DNA from: SIRX01 sp965214475
Lineage (GTDB): Bacteria; Actinomycetota; Rubrobacteria; Rubrobacterales; Rubrobacteraceae
NCBI GenBank assembly: GCA_965214475.1
Contig: OZ243953.1
Coordinates: 2,356,001 to 2,420,000 of the forward strand
DNA: 64,000 bases
Direction: 5' to 3'
The notes under the pieces were generated by a model, which was given only the letters and a program-made list of their open reading frames with translations, was not told the DNA's origin and ran no database searches. This document shows, in pieces, positions 52,564 to 61,997 of the stretch (the first letter of the stretch is position 1; each line of letters begins with the position of its first letter). Both the position numbers and the translations under genes were made by a program.

Positions 52564-54194
52564 TTCAGTGCACCGTCCATAGTCGCTCCTTCGAGGTCTG
52601 CTCCATCCAGATCCGCAGCGCGCAGGTCGGACCCAGAAAGGTTCGCGCCCCGGAGGTTCGTTTGTATTAGTACGGCGTAACGCAGGTCTACGTGTCTCAG
52701 ATCCGAGTCCGAGAGATCTGTATTCGAGAGATCTACGTAGGTCAGGTTCTTGCCCTTTACCCGGCTCAAGGCATCCTTGTCGAGCGTCGCACCACTCAAT
52801 GCGGCCTGCTGCACGCATGCTCCCTGTAGGATGGCACCGGTAAGGTCAGCGCCGGTGAGATCGGCTTCTATGAGGTCTGCTTCCGAGAGGTCCGCATCTT
52901 TAAGGTCGGCGCCAACGAGGACGGCTGCGACAAGAGTGGCTCCTGCAAGCCTGGCTCCTCTCAAGTTGGCCCCGGCTAAGGATGCTTCATCCAGAGATGA
53001 TCCGGAGAGATCCTGCCCGCTGAGGTTGGTGCCATCGAGGTCTGCCCCCCGTAAGTCTGGGTTGGCTAACCTGCAGACAGTAAGGTCCATCTCCGAAAGG
53101 TTCGCTTGCTGCAAATCTCCGCCGATGACCGTTCCAGTGACGCGGGCTCCAGCGAGCAGCACACCGACCATCGCTGCGTCGCTCAGGACTAGACCTTCCA
53201 GGTTCGCTTCTCGCAAGTCTGCGCCATCAAACCTGGTCTCCGAAACGTCTGCTCCTCTAAGGTCCGCTTTCTGGAGGCAAGCTTCTTCAAAGTTTGCCTG
53301 ACGGAGGTCTGCTCCTCTAAGGTCGGACTCGTAGAGGCAAGCGTCGACCAGGCATGCTTCACTGAGGGTTGCTTCCCGTAAGTCCGCACTGGTGAGGTTG
53401 GCTTGGTCGAGATTTTCGCCGCGGAGGTCTGCTTCCCGGAGATTCTGCCCTGACATGTCAGGACCGGAGAGATGGGTAGCGGGGTCGTGGGCTGTCTGCT
53501 TGGGGTCGTCCCTACCGGGGGGACCGGCAAGGTCCGGATCGGATGAAGCCTCTCCAGTTGTAGAAGCTCCTCGCTCCTCTATCTCGGCTTTGATCTTCAT
53601 AGCTATCTCGTAGCGGTCCCAGGGATGTAAATCACCCGTCACGTCGCTAGCTCTTAGGCGATACTTACGAATGTGTCCAGCCTGCTCCTCTATAGCTTCA
53701 GCCACAAGATCCGCGTCGTCCGATAATCTCGCTCGGCAGAGCTTCACCGTCATCTGTATCTCCTTCGGGTAGTCTGCCTGTTCCATCCGGTCGTACAGTA
53801 AAATGACCTCCTGGTAATTACCGATCAGGAAAGCGCAATTTATTTTACGATCATAGCCTTCTTGCGTTCGTAGTTCGTCCGCCGAACCAAGAGCCGCATT
53901 GGCTTGTTCGTACCACTGTCGGGCCGGACTCTCATTGCTCGCCATTCTATGGTAGTTGCCTAATGCTAAAAGAGAAAAGGACGGTATGTCACGACCAATT
54001 TCCTTGGCTTTACGGACACCTTCTTCGAGCCGCGCGGCGGCTCGGGCGAAAAGTTCTCTAGACTCCGGGTCTCCGAGCCAGTGCAGGCATCGGGCTACGG
54101 CTTCCAAGCGCCTTATGTTGTCTGGATCCCGCTCTAGTCGTTCTCTTTCTTCGGCGAGTTCTTTGCGGAGCCTCTTCTCGTTCACCTCAAGCAT
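52560..54194 (-). CDS. Pentapeptide-repeat protein with helical N-terminal domain (candidate immunity protein 1)
   Basis: 544 residues, beginning 52 bp after the toxin-like gene. Residues 1-225 are helical (LEAVARCLHWLGDPESRELF, LALGNYHRMASNESPARQWY). From about 250 to the end run some 55 pentapeptides of the A(D/N)LxE/G type (ADLREATLSEACLVDACLYE). A helix this long would imitate a sizeable length of B-DNA, with acidic outer residues. Position right after the nuclease-like gene is the usual place of an immunity gene, so it may block the nuclease by DNA mimicry. Gyrase protection is the alternative. Confidence 0.85.
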   Translation of the reverse strand: MLEVNEKRLRKELAEERERLERDPDNIRRLEAVARCLHWLGDPESRELFARAAARLEEGVRKAKEIGRDIPSFSLLALGNYHRMASNESPARQWYEQANAALGSADELRTQEGYDRKINCAFLIGNYQEVILLYDRMEQADYPKEIQMTVKLCRARLSDDADLVAEAIEEQAGHIRKYRLRASDVTGDLHPWDRYEIAMKIKAEIEERGASTTGEASSDPDLAGPPGRDDPKQTAHDPATHLSGPDMSGQNLREADLRGENLDQANLTSADLREATLSEACLVDACLYESDLRGADLRQANFEEACLQKADLRGADVSETRFDGADLREANLEGLVLSDAAMVGVLLAGARVTGTVIGGDLQQANLSEMDLTVCRLANPDLRGADLDGTNLSGQDLSGSSLDEASLAGANLRGARLAGATLVAAVLVGADLKDADLSEADLIEADLTGADLTGAILQGACVQQAALSGATLDKDALSRVKGKNLTYVDLSNTDLSDSDLRHVDLRYAVLIQTNLRGANLSGSDLRAADLDGADLEGATMDGALK

Positions 54195-54246
54195 GCTTAT
54201 ATACCTTTCACACTATATACCCGGCAAGTTTATTGATGATCTTCAT

Positions 54247-57200
54247 TTACTTGGCCTCTATAGTGTAGACATCCCAGTTGTTTACGCCCGAAGTGTTATT
54301 GGGATTCGGATCCAGTTGCTGTAAAGCCCCTTTGGGAGCGGTCACCTTACCTAAAGTCGTACTTTTCTCTCCATAGCCCACCCATGCGGTGTCGTAGGGG
54401 ATTACCTCGCTTGGATCACTACTAATTATTTTTCTCAGTAGAGTGGCTGCTGCGCGAATCTTTGCGCTCTTGGCACCTTCCATTGTGTTGAGGTAGCGAG
54501 GCTCTGCATTATCACGCAACCATAGCAGAGATGGTTGCGTGCGCTTAACTCCACCGGCTTGACCTTTGACGAGGCTACTGTTGAGCGACAGCTTGCTATC
54601 GCTACCTTTAACCTCGACGATCAGCGGCTTGTTCGTGGCAGGGTCTTTAGCGACAATATCGGGGCCTTGGCTCAAGTATTTATCTGGAGCGGCCTCTCCT
54701 TTGTTGTATGGAACCGTCATCTCCAGAGGAGTGTTTCGTCCTACGTACAGAAGTTCGTACCCCTTGTCTTTGAGTACTTGAACCGCTGCCTCCACCGCAT
54801 TCGCTTCCGCCTTTCTGCTAGACGTATCAAGCTTTGACTGGTCCCACTCAGAGGTAACTCTGGAGACTATCTCCGCCCAAGCGCTGCCGCCTTTATCGTA
54901 GGTTTCTTCGAAGATCCGGGTTGGACCTCCACCACTCGGGGCTGCGACAAGCTGGAAGCTGGAGTACGGAGAAGCTGTAGCTTGTCCGGAAGATTCAGAG
55001 GCATCACTCGTGAGGGTATCTTTGAGAGCATCCGCGTCGTTGCGAGCCCGGGCCAGATCCTCGATAGCCGCCTCAACATCGTCCTCCGACATTGTTTCGA
55101 GCAATGCTGCCTGTATTGACTCGTCATAACCGAGCTCGTATAGCATCTGCACGGTCATGCGCTGTACTAGAGGTGGCGTTCCTTCTTCCTCCTCGTACCT
55201 CTGCTCGTAGTACTGCACGAAGGTATCCGTGGTAGTCCACCGTGCGGTATCGACCTTCAGGTCCGGCGACCAAGAGGCGAACTCGGCGGTGGCTTCTATC
55301 ATGCCAGGCACTTCGGTGAACGTTGCGGGTAGTGAACCAACTATGAAGTCGTATACCGCATCGGCGACTCCTTCGGTCGAGTCACTGTGCAGGGCTCGGT
55401 AGAGTCCATCTCGAAAATCACCGATGAATATGTTCGAGAAGATCCAGCCTTTGAGGTATCCGAATCCCCGTATGGTCTCCGAATCTACAACCCCAAGGTC
55501 AGCTAAGGTCTTGCCCATACTGCCAGAGACAAACCCCACTCCCGTGTCTTTAACGTTGTCCCAGCCGGTTGAGTCGGGGTGGAACGGGTCGGCGTAGAAG
55601 AGCATAGAGTCTCCTTGCGCCACCAACTCTTCATCATCCCTTAGGGAGTCGCCGTCGGGGTTGCTATCGTTAGGATCGAAGTTTTCGGCGAGTTCTGTTG
55701 AATCGCTGAGGTTATCGAAGTCGCTGTCCGGATTGTTGGGCTCTGTGCCTATTCCTATCTCATCGAAGTCGTCGAGGCTGTCGCCGTCGGGATCAGCTTC
55801 TATAGGATTAGTAGGTACCGTGAAGTAGTCCCCATCAGGTCCGTAAGAAAGTTCTCCAGCCTCCTCGCCGTCTGTGAAACCGTCGTCATAGGTATCTTCA
55901 TCATTCGGATCGGTGGTCACAAACGCGCCATTGCCACCACGGAACCCGCCGGTCTCTAGCGCGTCGGAGAGGCCATCGCCGTCCGCGTCCGGTCCGGATT
56001 CTGGATTAGGGTCTTTTTGGGCTATACGCTCGAATAGCTCGGGCAACTGGTTGGCACTTGAGACCGGATAGTAGGCGCCGTCTGTGGCTTCTGCTATAGA
56101 GCGGAGGAGTTGTTCGTCAACCTCCGATCCCAGACCTACGGTGTAGATGACGACTTCTGCATCTTTGGCTCGTTGCGTCAGATCAGCATCATAGTCACCC
56201 TCCCCATCGGTCAGCACGATAATTGATTTGAGATGATCGGGATCGCCGTTTTCTGCAATCTCGTTTAGAGAAACGTCCACGCCAGCGCCTATGTCAGTGC
56301 CGCCATTACTGTCTATGCTGTCCACTGCATTTTTAGCCGCGATAAAGTCTGTTGTTAGCGGTTGGGAAAGGGTGGCAGAGGAATCGAAATCGACTACCGC
56401 GGTACGATCGCCTTCGAGCAAGGCATCGATGAACCCCTTGGCCGCTGTCTTGCGCAAGTCGGAAGGGTCATTCCGGTTCATACTACCGGAGGAGTCGATG
56501 TCGAGCACTATATCGAGGTTCTTGAACTCAGGGTCGGACGGGTCGCGCTTGAAGTCATCGCCCATATCCTTACGCCACTCGGCGTACCAGGTGGGCTCGT
56601 AGACGAGGAGGAAGGTGGTGAAGTGGGTAGTATCAGCCCAGGCGTAGCCCTCCTCGGCGTTCACGCCCTGGGAGTCGAGCAGAACGAAGACCCTGGCAGC
56701 CTCGTCCCAATACATAATCTTGAGGTTCTGGGGATCGTTGTTTGGAACTTGGGCGGGATCGAACTCGATCTTTATTTTTGCGTCGTAGAAGGGGGCCTCG
56801 GAGGTAATATCCACGGCACCGGAGACGCGCCCAGGTGCCTCTTGAAAGACTTTGTCTCCGCCCAGATCCTCGAACTCGACACCGCGGGCCACGTCGCCAC
56901 GGCCGTTCATCTCGACGGAAACGCCAAGTTCTTCAGCCAACTTCTTTGAGGTATAGTCCTCAAAGCCGTCGATGCGGCCGGAGGAGTCGGTATTCGCTTT
57001 CCTCGGGTCTGTTCCAAGACGTTTCTCCGAGTCATCGGTAAGGCCGTCTGAGTCAGTGTCTTGCCTCGTGGGGTCGCTGTTGAACTCTCCAACCTCGAAG
57101 TCGTCAGTGAGACCCTCACCGTCGGTGTCAGGCTTCAGCGGGTCAGTGCCGGCTTGCATTTCCTGCTGATTGGTCAGCCCATCGGAGTCGCGATCTGCAC

Positions 57201-57303
57201 CTGAGGGGTCAGGCTTCGTTGGATCGGTGCCGGTTCGCACGAGTTCTTGGGCGTCGGTGAGACCATCACCATCAGTGTCGGCTTGCTCCACGTTAGTGCC
57301 CAT
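54247..57303 (-). CDS. Calcium-repeat/VWA protein with C-terminal PD-(D/E)XK nuclease-like domain (toxin candidate, main part)
   Basis: 1,018 residues from the first ATG after a stop. Thrombospondin-3-like calcium repeats (DTDGDGLTDAQELVRTGTDP) at 1-110, a beta domain at 130-235, a VWA domain at 260-440 with the metal site DIDSSGSMN and NGGTDIGAG, more calcium repeats at 445-600, a helical linker, and a C-terminal domain from about 845. There AVEAAVQVLKDKGYEL, PDIVAKD (D882) and LIVEVKG (E897, K899) form a PD-(D/E)XK nuclease motif. The frame stays open upstream for 65 codons to a TAA at 57496-57498, beyond which the signal-peptide ORF continues in the same frame. Confidence 0.85.
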   Translation of the reverse strand: MGTNVEQADTDGDGLTDAQELVRTGTDPTKPDPSGADRDSDGLTNQQEMQAGTDPLKPDTDGEGLTDDFEVGEFNSDPTRQDTDSDGLTDDSEKRLGTDPRKANTDSSGRIDGFEDYTSKKLAEELGVSVEMNGRGDVARGVEFEDLGGDKVFQEAPGRVSGAVDITSEAPFYDAKIKIEFDPAQVPNNDPQNLKIMYWDEAARVFVLLDSQGVNAEEGYAWADTTHFTTFLLVYEPTWYAEWRKDMGDDFKRDPSDPEFKNLDIVLDIDSSGSMNRNDPSDLRKTAAKGFIDALLEGDRTAVVDFDSSATLSQPLTTDFIAAKNAVDSIDSNGGTDIGAGVDVSLNEIAENGDPDHLKSIIVLTDGEGDYDADLTQRAKDAEVVIYTVGLGSEVDEQLLRSIAEATDGAYYPVSSANQLPELFERIAQKDPNPESGPDADGDGLSDALETGGFRGGNGAFVTTDPNDEDTYDDGFTDGEEAGELSYGPDGDYFTVPTNPIEADPDGDSLDDFDEIGIGTEPNNPDSDFDNLSDSTELAENFDPNDSNPDGDSLRDDEELVAQGDSMLFYADPFHPDSTGWDNVKDTGVGFVSGSMGKTLADLGVVDSETIRGFGYLKGWIFSNIFIGDFRDGLYRALHSDSTEGVADAVYDFIVGSLPATFTEVPGMIEATAEFASWSPDLKVDTARWTTTDTFVQYYEQRYEEEEGTPPLVQRMTVQMLYELGYDESIQAALLETMSEDDVEAAIEDLARARNDADALKDTLTSDASESSGQATASPYSSFQLVAAPSGGGPTRIFEETYDKGGSAWAEIVSRVTSEWDQSKLDTSSRKAEANAVEAAVQVLKDKGYELLYVGRNTPLEMTVPYNKGEAAPDKYLSQGPDIVAKDPATNKPLIVEVKGSDSKLSLNSSLVKGQAGGVKRTQPSLLWLRDNAEPRYLNTMEGAKSAKIRAAATLLRKIISSDPSEVIPYDTAWVGYGEKSTTLGKVTAPKGALQQLDPNPNNTSGVNNWDVYTIEAK

Positions 57304-57495
57304 TCGCTGCTCTAGCTCTGGCAGGAGCCGTTCACCGCCGGGATTGACGGATTCCCAAAGGACATTTATAGCCGCATTGGTATTTTGCCAGGCCCTACGG
57401 TAGTTACCGACAGCGCTGACCTGTCTGTCAGAAGAAATCTTCGTATCAGCAGCCGAAAGCTCTTGCTGGGCACTAGCAATGTAGTCAGTAGCCGC

Positions 57496-58047
57496 TTACG
57501 ACTTCTGGTCGCCGAAGACATCGGTGGCTGCTAAAACCTCAGTCGAGACCTTGCGATCGGCTTCGAGGAGTTTCTGCAGAGCCTGCTCGGCGTCACCCTT
57601 GGCTGCGTCGCTTACCTTGGGATCGGTCGTGAGTTCCCGCAGCAATTTGGCCGCGTTAGCGTCGTATTCAAAGGCGCGTCTCCCCGCCGCATCTCTGAGG
57701 AAATTGTCGCTACGGAAGGTGCCGTCTATGGAGCCATTGAGGTGAATAAGAGTGTGTTCTTTACGAAGATCCGTGCCTACCAGATCGGGGGCGGGATGTT
57801 CCATCTCTTCTACGATCTCAATGGCCTTCAACTTAGCGGCTCGGGCGGTACCAGGTGCGGCGGGCACATCGGTTACATCTGACTCTACCGAACTATCTGG
57901 AGCGTTGGAAGTGCCCTGCCCAGGAGACGCCTGCTGAGCGGTTGCGCTGTTAATGGTCTTGATAGATGGTGCAGCAATCAATATGGCAAAGATAAGTGAT
58001 GCGAACAATAAAGCAAGCAATACACGTGATAAGAGACTACGGTTCAC
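57496..58047 (-). CDS. Signal-peptide N-terminal part of the same toxin-like gene, cut off by TAA
   Basis: About 183 residues from a GTG at 58045-58047 with GAGGAAGGA upstream. Signal peptide SRVLLALLFASLIFAILIAA with cleavage near ATA. A Glu/Ala/Lys-rich helical part follows (KLKAIEIVEEMEHPAPDLVG, LLRELTTDPKVSDAAKGDAE). It ends at TAA after VFGDQKS, but codons beyond (AATDYIASAQQELSAADTKI) continue in frame into 54247-57303. Together they would make about 1,266 residues. Either the gene has a recent nonsense mutation or the stop is a sequencing error or is read through. Confidence 0.75.
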   Translation of the reverse strand: MNRSLLSRVLLALLFASLIFAILIAAPSIKTINSATAQQASPGQGTSNAPDSSVESDVTDVPAAPGTARAAKLKAIEIVEEMEHPAPDLVGTDLRKEHTLIHLNGSIDGTFRSDNFLRDAAGRRAFEYDANAAKLLRELTTDPKVSDAAKGDAEQALQKLLEADRKVSTEVLAATDVFGDQKS

Positions 58048-58322
58048 GACTTTCGTCCTTCCTCTGGACGTTGCACCTTGACCCACAGTTGCATACCAAT
58101 GTATGGGACCAGTGATAGTTTCGCCGTCGCTATTTTAGAGCATCTGTCATAGCAGTTGGTCCATCGATTAGTAGGAGTGGTAGCCGCAGTGTGCGAAGAA
58201 CCCCCGAGTGTCCCGAGCCGACACCGCATCCAGCGCCCAACCCATTGCTTTGAGCGTGTAGAGGCCGCCCCTCCAAACACACCGAGGCCTCCTCTCATCA
58301 CATCCTCCCTTGATGTGGCCAT

Positions 58323-58488
58323 TATGGTCACTCTTCAACCCCAATTTCCCGATCCGAAGTTCCAACTTCCACAAGTGCTATCGGACCGACTGGAAGAAAA
58401 CTTTAACGAAAAAGTGCTACTTGACGAACTTTTTACGGAGAATAGAAATAGGCTCTTGCATGTTATAAGGATTTGGCAGTACAAGTAA
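58323..58488 (+). pseudogene. Short fragment resembling the start of an ECF sigma factor
   Basis: About 54 residues: MVTLQPQFPDPKFQLPQVLS, then EKVLLDELFTENRNRLLHVI. The last part resembles the region-1/2 start of ECF sigma factors (LF-x-x-x-R-x-R-L-x-x-x-V). The frame stops close to the left side of the IS110 at 58524. Assignment is weak. Confidence 0.3.
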
Positions 58489-58523
58489 TCTGGCCAACGC
58501 CTTTAACGAAGCTCCTATGCCAG

Positions 58524-59615
58524 TCAAGGACCCGAAAAAGAAGGCTTCGGAACCACTGTAGCGACAAGAACTCCGTAGATCTCTCTGGCAATGTAACGCT
58601 TCAGGCAGCGGATGATCTCTCGCTTGGATTTGCCTTCCTCGGTGCGCCGGACGACGTAGGCTCGGGTACGCTCATCCCGGCTCATTCGCTCTGTGGTTAC
58701 GACGTACAGCGCCCGATTGGCGTCCCGGTTGCCCTGGCGGTTGAGTCGGTGCCTGACCACCTTACCTGAGGAGGCCGGGATCGGGGCAACTCCACACAGG
58801 TGGGCGAAGGCTGACTCGCTCTTCAGTCGCTTGGGGTCTTCTCCTGCAGCCACCAACAAGGAAGCGGCGGTGTCTGTCCCAACGCCAGGGACTGCAACCA
58901 GTGCTGGGGCAGTTTGTGTGACCAGCCGGGATAGCTGTCCGTCGAGTTCGTCGATCTCCTCGGAGAGCTCCAGGTAGCGGCGAGCAATAGAGCGTAGGGC
59001 GAACTTGGTGGCTGCCGCTACATCGGAGGGTTGATCGCCAGGCCGGAAACGTGCTGCTCTACGCACCAGCTTGATCGTGGAGAGCCCACGTAGCTCGGCT
59101 CTCAGAGATTCTGGAGCAGTGACGAGCAGGGCCTTCAACTGCTTTGCCGCCTGGGCTCGCGCCTTAACCGCAGAGCGTCGTGCAGCTCTCAAGACCCGGA
59201 TCATCTCTACTGGACCATCGCCGCCTTTTGTTTGCCCAATGGCCGTTCCAGCCAGTACCGCTCTGGCGGCTAGCTCGGCGTCTATAGGATCGGACTTGCT
59301 GGAGCGATGCTGATCGCGGCGCTTGGGTCTACCCACTTCCAGGACCTCCACACCCCTTTCGTGCAAGAAGCGAGCCAGTCCAGCTCCGAAAGATCCAGCC
59401 CCCTCAATTCCTACCCGCTCAACCCCTCCTAGCTTCACCGTCCATCCGAGGAGCCTGGCGTAACCGGCTTCCGTTGTAGGGAAATGCAGCTCGTTCAGGC
59501 GCCGACCGAGCCCGTCGAGGGCGACGGCTACGTGTGAATCGAGGTGAGTATCTACGCCCACGGTAACGAGCGTCTGGTGGGTGTTCTCGGCAGTAGGGGT
59601 GGTAGGTACGGTCAT
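58524..59615 (-). CDS. IS110-family transposase (DEDD), second type
   Basis: 363 residues, complete. DEDD part: LVTVGVDTHLDSHVAVALDG, VGIEGAGSFGAGLARFL and SSKSDPIDAELAARAVLAG. Transposase_20 part: VAVPGVGTDTAASLLVAAGE and GVAPIPASSGKVVRHRLNRQ with the catalytic Ser. It is a diverged relative of the copy at 28394. It lies between a possible sigma-factor fragment and a PLD-like gene that ends abruptly at 59868. Confidence 0.93.
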   Translation of the reverse strand: MTVPTTPTAENTHQTLVTVGVDTHLDSHVAVALDGLGRRLNELHFPTTEAGYARLLGWTVKLGGVERVGIEGAGSFGAGLARFLHERGVEVLEVGRPKRRDQHRSSKSDPIDAELAARAVLAGTAIGQTKGGDGPVEMIRVLRAARRSAVKARAQAAKQLKALLVTAPESLRAELRGLSTIKLVRRAARFRPGDQPSDVAAATKFALRSIARRYLELSEEIDELDGQLSRLVTQTAPALVAVPGVGTDTAASLLVAAGEDPKRLKSESAFAHLCGVAPIPASSGKVVRHRLNRQGNRDANRALYVVTTERMSRDERTRAYVVRRTEEGKSKREIIRCLKRYIAREIYGVLVATVVPKPSFSGP

Positions 59616-59867
59616 CTTCTGCTGATCCTCCTCGGTTCCGGGGCACGACTTCGCGCTCTTCCGGATGAGGCGGCGGACAGTACTGCGATGAGACCTATAT
59701 CCGGCACGCTCCTATCAAGTCACTGCCGACCCGCTCCGGGGCGCGGCGATGACCCTCCCTGGCCGGCCGACGATTCGCTAAGAAGGCACTGAGCCCTACA
59801 CTTTATGGGTCAGGCCGACCGGGAAGATCATCACCGCCTTTATTCTCGCAGTACACTTTACCCCATT
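59616..59867 (-). other. Non-coding end of the second IS110 (candidate bridge RNA)
   Basis: About 250 bp without a gene. The part at about 59670-59750 shares GGCGGAC, GCGATGAG, GCTCCTATCAAGTCAC and the following ACCC with the region upstream of the IS110 at 28394, although intervening bases differ. The element probably ends close to 59868, where the PLD-like frame loses its homology. Confidence 0.45.
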
Positions 59868-60488
59868 TCATGCAGTGACCCCCTTTAGCTGGGTGTGATT
59901 GGCAGCACCCGTGACCTCCACGTTGAGCTCCGTGTTGGAGGTGATCCCCGAGAGCGTGAAGTTCGAGGAGCCCACGATTGCCTGGCCGGGCTGAGGCGGT
60001 GGGACCTCATTGCCCGCATCGTCTCGGAGCGTGCGGTGGTCGAAGATGTACGCTTTGGCGTGCAGGGTTCCCCTGGTGTAGACGCGGACTTTGAGCCGCT
60101 GGTCCTCGATCATCTGCACCAAGAGCTTAACGAGTTTCTGTCCCTCATCAGTCTGGTCCATTACCTCCAGAGAAGAACCCACGCTCTCCGCGGTGGCCGC
60201 GGCACGCTTCTTTGATTCGCGGCGGTTGATTGATTCTTCGTCTTCTATAGCCTGGGAAACAGCGTCCAGCCTGCGGTAGCCCTCGGCGAGCTGGTCAATT
60301 GTCTCCCGGTTTGTGGTGTTCCCGATAAGGAGCCTCAGCTCCTCTACCCCATTCATGGCTTCGGACACGGTCTCCAGGCCCGAGAGGAAAAAGTAGCCCA
60401 TGGCGAAGTCCGCTGACTTTGTAGAGCCAAGGATGGAGCTGATGCGCTCGGAGAGCTTTACGGAGCGGTTGTCTACTATATCGCTCAT
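59868..60488 (-). pseudogene. Phospholipase-D-like N-terminal domain, C-terminally truncated
   Basis: 206 residues. It reads ADFAMGYFFLSGLETVSEAM and ELRLLIGNTTNRETIDQLAE, with the catalytic half-site LHAKAYIFD (His-x-Lys) and AIVGSSNFTLSGITSNTELN. This is the PLD domain that in many bacteria heads a SNF2/DEAD helicase of phage-defence type. The frame ends shortly after TELNVEVTG, where the IS110 region begins, so the helicase part is missing. Confidence 0.7.
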
Positions 60489-60524
60489 CTGTACGTTAGT
60501 ACCTCCCGCTCTCGTCTACCCAGT

Positions 60525-61048
60525 CTATCCTGACTGAACCGTCACAACCGAAGCGCCCTTCTGGCGGTTGTGGTACCTGCAAAGGACCTGCGCGTTTGCA
60601 ACGTCGGTCTTGCCGCCTTTCGCATGGGCGGTTATGTGGTCCGCATCGTATTCGTGCCACGGTACGCGAGCCTCGGTTTCGGGCTTCCCTTCTTTTAGAC
60701 AGATCTGACAAAGGCCATTGTCCCTACGGTAGATGAAGATGCGCTCGGCTTCGTCAAAGGCCCGACGTTCGTCTTTGGTCAGTAGTTCATGGCCTTCATC
60801 TTTGACGTAGTTGAAGAAGATCTGGCGCAAGACTATCTGACGTGTCTCTATCTCGCGGCCGGTTTGCTGCCGATTGTCCGAAAACACCAGGATGTCGCTG
60901 TCACTATCGCGGCGAGCCTGCCAGCGCTGGTGGAAGTGAATCACAAACTCGTAGAACAGCTTCTTTTCACCGTCGTCAAAGACATAGTTTTTCCGTAGAT
61001 GACGAAGCAACAGGTACGTCGAAATAATGAAGTATTCGGTGCTGAGTT
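60525..61048 (-). pseudogene. HNH endonuclease (DUF262/GmrSD-like C-terminal part), N-terminally truncated
   Basis: About 174 residues up to the element boundary at 61049. A helical part (YFIISTYLLLRHLRKNYVFD, FVIHFHQRWQARRD) precedes the HNH motif: CQICLKEG, WHEYDADHITAHAKGG and ANAQVLCRYHNRQKG. The HNH residues are intact. Full-length relatives carry an N-terminal DUF262 NTPase-like domain. Here the frame upstream belongs to the mobile element copy 2, which removed it. Confidence 0.7.
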
Positions 61049-61265
61049 GAGACCGAGCCAAAAATAGCGCACCGTATAGGCGGAGCCAAGGTTGGCAGAA
61101 CGCCTTTGCAAGCTGAAAAGCGCGAAAAACAGGAAACCCTCGAATTGGCTGCAAACCGCATTTCAGTATCTTTAACCCCGATCTGAGCTACCAAGATCGG
61201 AGCCTTCCGGCTGGCTACCTGCTGGTCTTGTGGAAGTGCATTTTCGAGTTGACCTATCTGAGTGA

Positions 61266-61937
61266 TTACGCTCCGAACAGAACGAGAAACTCGCCCACCG
61301 CCCGTTTAGCGCGCGCTTCTATCTGCCCAGGATCTGGGACCTCCATCACGCCTAGCAATCGGCGGATCTGTTGATCGCCCATCGTAAGACCAATGAATGC
61401 CTCGGCAGCAGTTCCTGCGTCCGCAAAGTCGAGCCGCCCCCGTTCCCGCTGTCCTTGCAGGTAGTGTCCTAATTTCGGGACGATAGCGTCTCTACCCTTG
61501 TCGACAAGGAGCCGCGCGAATGTTGGGTCCGAGGCGGCCTCCGAGATAGCAGCCCGGTTTATCACCACGGCGCGTTCGCCGAGCAACAAGCGTTGGAGCT
61601 CTAGTGCGAAAGTATTCAGGACAGAGGCGGGATCGTCAGCCGCGCGTTCGAGGCTCGGCATGAGTGCAGAACCGACCCGCTCCGCCTGCCACGAAACCAA
61701 CTCTTCAAAGAGACCCCGCTTGTTCCCATACCAAGCGTAAAGCGTCTCCTTGGAAGCCTGAGCACGTTCGGCAATCTCCCGCATGCTCGCACCCCGGTAC
61801 CCGCGTTCACCGAGCACCGAAAGAGCTACCTCAAAGATCTCCTCCCGGCGCTCTACGCTCGACCTCCTGCTGCCAGACTTCTCCACCACCTGCGAGCCCA
61901 ACCCTTCCTTCACGTCTTCTCTCACGTAAGCCTCCAC
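61266..61937 (-). CDS. TetR-family regulator of the element, copy 2
   Basis: Protein identical to that at 47157-47828, including the helix-turn-helix ASMREIAERAQASKETLYAW. The same alternative start applies (GTG at 61923-61925). Identity implies a recent duplication. Confidence 0.9.
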   Translation of the reverse strand: MEAYVREDVKEGLGSQVVEKSGSRRSSVERREEIFEVALSVLGERGYRGASMREIAERAQASKETLYAWYGNKRGLFEELVSWQAERVGSALMPSLERAADDPASVLNTFALELQRLLLGERAVVINRAAISEAASDPTFARLLVDKGRDAIVPKLGHYLQGQRERGRLDFADAGTAAEAFIGLTMGDQQIRRLLGVMEVPDPGQIEARAKRAVGEFLVLFGA

Positions 61938-61997
61938 CGCTTCGCCTAGCCTTGTATTTAATTGTCCTTAATTCACGCTACCGGTTCTTGACGTGTA

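Noticed and set aside
52750..53301. Rightward Ser/Pro/Ala-rich ORF of 183 codons
   Set aside because: Antisense to the pentapeptide repeats, which create open shadow frames.
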